Assembly (NCBI GenBank): GCA_955652395.1
Contig: CATPBJ010000087.1
Coordinates: 1 to 64,000 of the forward strand
DNA length: 64,000 nt
Reading direction: 5' to 3'
Origin: an uncultured Terriglobales bacterium
GTDB lineage: Bacteria; Acidobacteriota; Terriglobia; Terriglobales; Acidobacteriaceae
Part shown: positions 58,701 through 64,000 of the stretch, in pieces
How the letters are laid out: every line of letters starts with the position of its first letter
How positions within the stretch are numbered: position 1 is the stretch's first letter
The notes under the pieces: model-generated
The model's input: the letters and a program-made list of their open reading frames with translations, nothing else
Told to the model about the DNA's origin: nothing
Database searches by the model: none
Translations under genes and position numbers: made by a program

Positions 58701-59659
58701 GGCCCCTGGAACACCTGGTGGCGCCAGCCCGGCGCAGTATTCTCACCGAGGCCCTGAGCGCTACGCTCGCCGGACGCCAGGTGGATAATCTGGAACTGCA
58801 GATCCTGCGTGGGGACAGCAGAATCGGCCACTTTTCCGTCAACCTCAGTCCCATGCGCGACGAGCAGTCGCATGTAATTAGCCTGGTTGTGGTGATGACC
58901 GACGTCACTGATGCCGCCAGCCTGCAGTCGAAACTGATGCACGCCGAAAAAATGGCGGCGGTGGGCCAGCTGGTTTCCGGTGTGGCGCACGAAGTCAATA
59001 ATCCGCTTACCGCCATTCTCGGTTTTGCCGATCTGCTGATGGAAAATTCTGAACTGCCAGAAAGCGCCCGCAAAGATATGCGGGTCATCCTGCAGGAGGC
59101 CCAGCGCACCAAGCAGATTGTCCAGAACCTGCTCAGCTTTGCCCGCCAGATGCCGCCACAAAGAAAGGCTTTGCAGCTGAACCCAATTTTGCGGCGGACG
59201 GTGCAACTGCGCTCTTACGATTTCCAAAGCCACGGAGTGGAAGTCATCGAGCAGCTGGATCAGGGACTGCCGAGCGTGATCGGGGACTCGCACCAGTTGC
59301 AGCAGGTGTTCCTGAATATTCTGAACAACGCATACGACGCCGTAGGCGAAACCGGCCGCCCGGCACGGATTGAGATTGCGACCACACACAAGGGCACCTC
59401 GGTTGAGATTTCCTTTCGCGACAACGGGCCTGGAATCTCGCACCCGGATCGCATTTTCGATCCGTTCTTTACCACCAAGGAGGTGGGCAAAGGAACCGGC
59501 CTGGGCTTGAGCATCTGCTACGGCATTGTGCACGAGCACGGCGGCGAGATTCTCTGCCAAAACAACACTGGCGCGCCAGGCGCGACTTTCGTCGTCCGTC
59601 TGCCCGCGACCCCAGAAACGGCCTCAGTCGGGGCCGCCGCCGGAGTCATACAACGATGA
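55781..59659 (+). CDS. large multi-GAF/multi-PAS sensor histidine kinase
   Basis: Several GAF-like segments, PAS segments (FDNIQEGLFFSTPDGRFIEVNDALVRMLGYGSREELL), MAAVGQLVSGVAHEVNNPLTAILGFADLL H-box, DNGPGISHPDRIFDPFFTTKEVGKGTGLGLSICYGIV. Confidence 0.93.
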   Translation: MSVGDGDPLTISAEDAAAQRNNPRSDDAFQRLLLKFSEAAAQGTAAQALIRLFCQATREFFQVDGAYFWQRVSADELLGAEADGVMADRFRGTTVKASQSSVAIAAEAIRQEKTVYENQLDPARYLMAAEYRARSIMAAPLVVSHESIGAAVFLHCSDPDFFNPDLAAKATILAGQLGSLLEASRLTQVSREEHRRTKILVEVAQALHSAPQSTAVVEAVADRLRVLLRTRLVCMMLREGTGFSLRAVAAESSQLAASVRARHDRRGLQFAADLAGRAVSAGEPISVAIDPATHALGELVPPGMLIAAPFRTSLTQGAVLIYPRQEGVFSAEEKSLISVVTGFAAVAIANAELYSTARARAYELHQLLDISAELGSIGQLDKFLQQFALRAADFLGFGRGFIGLLENGAFHVRWAAESGQPKRVDFLLPAGPASRALLNKEVFWSDEPGKVPGINLEILTQFDVRQLLTVPLLDTEGEVLGMFGVMDRIDQAGISEEEIRRARALAAQVAVALEVTRNLHQSEQHRRRAESLMGLALELNGHLRLPDFARRFVARAADVLGARQAALVVKQGTGMETLVIRGADGGEIQERSLLRRFSHAIEEALARHQGTIVSCSATELFGAALTSELGASHATLVRLLGASGELVGVLCLGDREQPLADEDDQVLQAIAGHAAVALENARLFTRMDQANRHWVEIFDAISDFIVAHDEAGNVLRVNRSLAEFIGVQPQALIGVNMSALLAMGDAPPPRSCPFCRSTTEGDDEYVHPVLERTYLVSTSRVHGASSEGMQTIHVLKDISDRLEVEQRYRELFDNIQEGLFFSTPDGRFIEVNDALVRMLGYGSREELLQADVSTQVYFSAEGHQELAREMEQQGVVRNHEETLRRRDGSTVYVLINAFAVRDTQGRVTQFRGLMLDISGLKNFQAELQRERDFSGKILNNTQSLILVADTAGLISYANRRWHDMGYEQKQLLGRPLEHLVAPARRSILTEALSATLAGRQVDNLELQILRGDSRIGHFSVNLSPMRDEQSHVISLVVVMTDVTDAASLQSKLMHAEKMAAVGQLVSGVAHEVNNPLTAILGFADLLMENSELPESARKDMRVILQEAQRTKQIVQNLLSFARQMPPQRKALQLNPILRRTVQLRSYDFQSHGVEVIEQLDQGLPSVIGDSHQLQQVFLNILNNAYDAVGETGRPARIEIATTHKGTSVEISFRDNGPGISHPDRIFDPFFTTKEVGKGTGLGLSICYGIVHEHGGEILCQNNTGAPGATFVVRLPATPETASVGAAAGVIQR

Positions 59660-60060
59660 CCGCAGAGCCTGTCACTAAACCTGCAACTCTGCCGGTGTTG
59701 CTCATCGAGGATGAGCCCGCCGTGATGGCATACGTCCGAGCTACGCTCGAGCGCAATGGCTACTCCGTGGTGTGCAGCGAGTCCGGCGCCGATGGCTTGC
59801 GACTGCTGGAGTTGGGGGAATTTCTGGGCGTAGTCTCCGACATGCGCACGCCCGGAGGCGTGAACGGAGCCGATGTCCACGCCTGGGTCGCGCAGAACCG
59901 CCCCGAACTGGCCGCCCGCATCGTCTTCATCACTGGCGATATTGCCAACGAAGAAACCGTGGCCACGCTGCGCGAGACCGGTGCTCCCTGCGTGGAGAAG
60001 CCGTTTCGGGTACAGCAGTTCATATCCGTAGTCGAAAAAACCATGGGGAAGGCACTGTGA
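59656..60060 (+). CDS. response regulator receiver protein
   Basis: PVLLIEDEPAVMAYVRATLERNGYSV, ARIVFITGD, PCVEKPF; 4-bp overlap with the kinase. Confidence 0.9.
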   Translation: MTAEPVTKPATLPVLLIEDEPAVMAYVRATLERNGYSVVCSESGADGLRLLELGEFLGVVSDMRTPGGVNGADVHAWVAQNRPELAARIVFITGDIANEETVATLRETGAPCVEKPFRVQQFISVVEKTMGKAL

Positions 60061-61460
60061 ATGAAGATCTGCGAATCCGCCTGCTGATTGTTGACGACGA
60101 GCAGAGCATCCGCCAGCTGTGTATGACCGTGGGCGAAGCCCTGGGGTTTATCTGCATGGAGGCCGACGGTGGAGAGTCGGCTCTGGCGCTGCTCGAAGAG
60201 CAACCCGCGCACATCATCCTTACCGACATGGTCATGCCCCACATGTCCGGCCTCACCTTTCTCGAAAAGGTGAAGAAGATGCTGCCCCGCACCGAAGTCG
60301 CGGTCATGACCGGTCATGGATCGGTGGAAACCGCAGTCCAGGCCATGAAGCTGGGGGCCTACGACTACATCAGCAAACCGTTCTCCCCGCTGGAGGAACT
60401 GCGTCTCTTCCTCCGCCGCATGGCGGAAAAAGTCCGACTAGTGGAAGAGAACGAGTTCTTGCGCGAGCGCGTGGATACGGAGACCGAGCTGCATGGAATT
60501 GTGGGCGCGTCGGCCAAAATCCAGGACGTGCTGCGCATGATCTCGCGCCTGAAGGACACCCATACGCCGGTCCTGATCACCGGAGAAAGCGGTACCGGCA
60601 AGGAACTGGTGGCTCGTGCCATCCACTTCCGCGGCTCGTTCGCCAAACGTCCCTTCGTCGCTGTGGATTGCGGGTCGCTGGTCCCCACATTGATCGAGAG
60701 CGAACTGTTCGGCTATGAAAGAGGCGCATTCACCGGTGCGGTAAAAGCGAGGACAGGGCTGTTTCAATCGGCCAACGGCGGAACCATTTTTCTGGATGAA
60801 ATCGGCGAACTGCCGCAGGAAATGCAGGCTAAGCTGCTGCGCGTCCTGCAGGAGAAAGAAGTGCGTCCGGTAGGCAGCAACCAGAAGATAAAGGTGGACG
60901 TGCGGGTGATTGCCGCCACCAATCGCGACCTCGAGGCCGAATATCGCAACGGAACCTTCCGCAAGGATCTCTACTTTCGCCTCAACGTGGTTACTGTGCG
61001 GCTGCCCTCGCTGCGCGAACGCCGCTCCGACATTCCCATGCTCGCGCACTGGTTCCTGGAACGGTATGCTCGCGGCGGATCGATTCAGATCACCACCGCA
61101 GCCATGAAGTCATTGCTGCAGTATGACTGGCCGGGGAATGTGCGCGAACTGGAGAATTGCATCGAGCGCGCCGTCGCCCTGGGCGACCGGCGGACCATCG
61201 ATTTCAGCGACTTGCCACCGTCGATCACCTCCGCCATCCCTGGAGATCAAGGCGCCGACTCTCGGTCATCCGGACTTACAACGACTGACCTGGAGGACAT
61301 TGAGCGCGCGACCATCGAGCGGGTCTTCGAGCAGGTAAAGGGTGATAAGGCGCTTGCCGGAAAGATGCTAGGCGTCAGCCGGGCCACCCTCTATCGCAAG
61401 CTGAAGCGCTACAACATCGGAGCTCGGGAAGCACCTGCGCAGGTCCAGGCGCTGCAGTAG
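60057..61460 (+). CDS. sigma-54-dependent NtrC-family response regulator (GTG start)
   Basis: RLLIVDDEQSIRQL; VLITGESGTGKELVARAIHFRG, GAFTGAVKARTGLF, FLDEIGELP; C-terminal HTH LAGKMLGVSRATLYRKLKRY. Confidence 0.95.
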   Translation: MNEDLRIRLLIVDDEQSIRQLCMTVGEALGFICMEADGGESALALLEEQPAHIILTDMVMPHMSGLTFLEKVKKMLPRTEVAVMTGHGSVETAVQAMKLGAYDYISKPFSPLEELRLFLRRMAEKVRLVEENEFLRERVDTETELHGIVGASAKIQDVLRMISRLKDTHTPVLITGESGTGKELVARAIHFRGSFAKRPFVAVDCGSLVPTLIESELFGYERGAFTGAVKARTGLFQSANGGTIFLDEIGELPQEMQAKLLRVLQEKEVRPVGSNQKIKVDVRVIAATNRDLEAEYRNGTFRKDLYFRLNVVTVRLPSLRERRSDIPMLAHWFLERYARGGSIQITTAAMKSLLQYDWPGNVRELENCIERAVALGDRRTIDFSDLPPSITSAIPGDQGADSRSSGLTTTDLEDIERATIERVFEQVKGDKALAGKMLGVSRATLYRKLKRYNIGAREAPAQVQALQ

Positions 61461-61469
61461 CAGTTGGTT

Positions 61470-61565
61470 GCGGGGCCGCGGGCCCTCCGCCGACCCGATG
61501 GACGGGCGAGACGCCTGCCAGACCGCCGGCGGGCATGTCCTGAGCGAAGTCGAAAGAACGCCGGC
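61470..61565. repeat. intergenic REP-like repeat
   Basis: ggcgagacgcctgccagaccgccggcgggcatgtcctgagcgaagtcgaaaga, shared words with 7.8 kb and 41.8 kb repeats. Confidence 0.45.
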
Positions 61566-61714
61566 GCCAGTGAGACGATGTTTCATTGTGAGACAAAAAC
61601 CACAATCTAGGCTCGCCGCTCTGGCCAATCTCTGACTTTATCTAACTGTTAATCAACAACTTAGTCCAAGCCTCCGGTCGGCGCGACTTTGGTTGCGAGA
61701 GTGCATTCTTAGTT

Positions 61715-62152
61715 GTGATGCGGTCCGGGTGCCCTTGCCATGCTAACCGGCAGGCCCGGGGACCCAGGCCGCGTCGACCCTGGAAAACCGAGGTATTCGC
61801 AGTGTCCACACAGGCCACGGGCCGAGCGCGCGTTCGGCAGGAAAGCTGCACCGCCAAGCTGGCGAAGTTCTTTCCGGAGGCTAGCCCGGTACGCATTCCG
61901 GTGCGCTTGACTCGGGTGGTGGGGGAAGGAAATGTCTGTACCGAAAGCACGGTGATTGAATTCGGCACGCCCCGTGAAGTGTTGTTCTCTTCCACGCTGC
62001 CGCTGGAGTTTGCCGACCGGCTGCGGCTGGAGAATTCGGACGGCACGCTGGACGCTGAAGCCTCCGTGGTGGCGCTGCAGTATACCAGCGGACGCACCGC
62101 AGTAGCTGCCCGTTTTACTCAGGAAGTTTCCAACTGGATCGTGAAACCATGA
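61715..62152 (+). CDS. PilZ-like small protein (start uncertain)
   Basis: PVRIPVRLTRVVGEGNVCTESTVIEFGTPREVLFSSTLPLEFADRLRLEN, beta-barrel-like composition. Confidence 0.5.
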   Translation: MMRSGCPCHANRQARGPRPRRPWKTEVFAVSTQATGRARVRQESCTAKLAKFFPEASPVRIPVRLTRVVGEGNVCTESTVIEFGTPREVLFSSTLPLEFADRLRLENSDGTLDAEASVVALQYTSGRTAVAARFTQEVSNWIVKP

Positions 62153-63207
62153 CTCTGAAACCGAAGACGCAGGACCTGGCCGCGGAGTGGCGCGAAGCGC
62201 GTCTGCTCCATCCTTTGTACAGCGCGCTGGGGCGTGAGTTTGTGATCGAGCTGCCCTCTTGCCCCGACCTGGAATCCGGCCTGGAAGATCCACCGAAAGA
62301 GTCGGTGGAGCAAGCCCGCCAGTGGCTTCTCGAAATGGACCAGAAGATCCAGGTCCACCAACTGCGCCAATTCCTTCAGACCACCAGTCTGACCAGCGAG
62401 GAAGGCCTGCAAACCCTGCTGGAACACCATTTAAACCGTACGACCCGGATTGACTCGGACCGCGACAAAATCGATTTCCTGCTGGTCCAGCTCTTTTCCC
62501 ATTGCGCTCCTTCACGCCTGGAAGACGCGGACGTCGACCTGGGCTACGTGGCCCAGACATTGGAGCCGGTTCTGGGCAGCGTTGACCTGCACGTTCCTTC
62601 ATGGCTCGAACCTATCGATGATTTCATTCAGTCGGCCAACGGATGTCGCAGTTTGAATGAGTTGCTGACCAGCGGCATTCTGGAAAAAGGCAGAAAGCTC
62701 AAGATATCGGCGGGAGAAGACTACTTCGAGCCCATCGCCATGGTCGCGTTTACTCGCTTCAGCTTTCTGATGAGGCGAGTCTTCTTCCGCCTGATGCACC
62801 ATGATCTGAATACGATTTTGGATGGATTGCGCGAACTGGAAGCACGCGGCGTCAGCACCTTGGATTGCCGCTCCGCCCAATTTTCGGCCGACGAGCCCGT
62901 GACCCGCCTGCGCATGATCTGTCAGTCCTGGAAGGTGATGTTCCACGCCGAGTACTCTTCCGGCAGCCCGTTGCGCATGCTCGTGGATCTGCGCAATGTG
63001 GTGGATGCGGCCCTGTCCCGCACCAGCAAGAAGGCAGCCAAGCAGCCGTCTCAGCCGGCAACCGGTCGCGCCAAAGCAGCAGCAGCGAGCGCCCAGTTTG
63101 CTCCTTCCAACTCAGACGTACCGGAGTTCGGGGTCACCGCCGCGGCCGACTGGGACCAGGAATCGTCTGCTGCTCACGATGAACCGGGAGACGACGATAA
63201 AGTTTAG
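62149..63207 (+). CDS. hypothetical protein
   Basis: 352 aa ORF, ATG overlapping the preceding stop codon. Confidence 0.7.
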   Translation: MTLKPKTQDLAAEWREARLLHPLYSALGREFVIELPSCPDLESGLEDPPKESVEQARQWLLEMDQKIQVHQLRQFLQTTSLTSEEGLQTLLEHHLNRTTRIDSDRDKIDFLLVQLFSHCAPSRLEDADVDLGYVAQTLEPVLGSVDLHVPSWLEPIDDFIQSANGCRSLNELLTSGILEKGRKLKISAGEDYFEPIAMVAFTRFSFLMRRVFFRLMHHDLNTILDGLRELEARGVSTLDCRSAQFSADEPVTRLRMICQSWKVMFHAEYSSGSPLRMLVDLRNVVDAALSRTSKKAAKQPSQPATGRAKAAAASAQFAPSNSDVPEFGVTAAADWDQESSAAHDEPGDDDKV

Positions 63208-63305
63208 GAGGGATCGTCCAGTTTCGGGATCGTAGATCATGACCGCGCATGGTCATCGTTTCGCAGGATCATCGCTTCACAGGGTCAGGGAACGGAGAGC
63301 AGAAC

Positions 63306-63989
63306 TTGGATCAGTCCACGGTGCTAATAATTTCAGACGACGTTGATTTCTCGCGCGTCGTGATGGACCGTTGGCAAGGCGAACGGAACGCTCCGGCATT
63401 TACCCTGATGAGCGGCGACATCTGCCGCGATCTCGATGCCGACGGTTTCGATATGGCCGTCGTGGGTGCGGTACGACCCGACGTTCTTCCCGCCGTCTTC
63501 AAAGCCCTTGATCCGGCCGGCAACCCCGTACTGTTTGTCGGTGACGGAAAGCAATTCGCGCAGAAGGCACGCCGGATGCAGCCCGGCGTCAGTGTCCTGC
63601 CGCAGCAGGAAGGCTGGCTGGATGTGCTGGTGCTGGTATCCACCGAAATCTTGCGGCATGGACAGACGATGGCCCGTGCGCGCCGTTCCGAGCAGGCCGT
63701 TCAATCACTGGAGCGGCAGGCCGCGCTGGGCCGTTACATGCTGGACGTTCGGCACACGCTAAACAATGCACTCACGTCGGTCCTGGGAAACTCCGAGTTG
63801 CTCTTGCTGGAACCGGGATCGCTCTCGGTACCATCGCGCTCCCAGATTGAAACCATCCGCAACATGGCCGTGCGCATGCACGAAATACTGCAGCGCTTCT
63901 CGTCGATCGAAAAGGAACTGAACGCGGTGGAACAGCAGGCGGAAAACGAAGCCAGAACCCGGGTTCGGGTTGCCAGTGCGAGTTCCTGA
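63306..63989 (+). CDS. degenerate receiver + histidine-kinase DHp-like domain without a catalytic ATPase domain
   Basis: STVLIISDDVDFSRVVMD...; RYMLDVRHTLNNALTSVLGNSELLLLEPG H-box-like; start uncertain (ORF from 63249). Confidence 0.65.
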   Translation: MDQSTVLIISDDVDFSRVVMDRWQGERNAPAFTLMSGDICRDLDADGFDMAVVGAVRPDVLPAVFKALDPAGNPVLFVGDGKQFAQKARRMQPGVSVLPQQEGWLDVLVLVSTEILRHGQTMARARRSEQAVQSLERQAALGRYMLDVRHTLNNALTSVLGNSELLLLEPGSLSVPSRSQIETIRNMAVRMHEILQRFSSIEKELNAVEQQAENEARTRVRVASASS

Positions 63990-64000
63990 GCGGTCCTAAA

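Noticed and set aside
58538-59560. 340-aa minus-strand ORF opposite the histidine kinase
   Set aside because: Antisense of the conserved HisKA/HATPase region; composition typical of shadow ORFs.
59772-60056. Upstream extension of the NtrC ORF
   Set aside because: This part overlaps the receiver gene out of frame and is Arg-rich; GTG at 60057 overlapping the preceding stop gives a clean start.

Overview
GC-rich bacterial chromosome window. Gene content and recurring short repeats suggest an Acidobacteria/Terriglobia-like genome, but this is inference and no search was run. The window has two parts. (1) About 1-4.6 kb is a sparse, decayed island with short ORFs, frameshifted genes (minimal ATP-dependent DNA ligase, receiver-domain protein, small conserved ORF), a probable tyrosine-recombinase C-terminal remnant, and at its right edge a 5' half of a tRNA-Pro(CGG) gene broken just past the anticodon loop. 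(2) About 4.7-64 kb is dense chromosome: nagA plus a GlmS-like SIS protein lacking the glutaminase domain; glgC; a translationally coupled ECF sigma/anti-sigma/B-box/DUF4097 operon; hutH; an acyl-CoA catabolism block (enoyl-CoA hydratase, HMG-CoA lyase, acyl-CoA carboxylase beta, split methylmalonyl-CoA mutase); an APC permease; lnt; prfB with its programmed +1 frameshift; rarA; a Sua5/YrdC-type gene; ku; a full chemosensory operon (MCP-cheW-cheR-cheA-cheB-cheY-cheX); and a large GAF/PAS histidine kinase with two response regulators, one NtrC-like. The most unusual signal is a ~740-bp ORF6N-domain cassette (26622-27360). It is bracketed by inverted GTGTGGG-hairpin termini, has a 4-nt frameshift, and carries three related ~25-31 bp palindromes. 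One palindrome lies inside the coding sequence (encoding LRSQIVISK) and two lie upstream of the start codon; they differ from each other by symmetrical changes.
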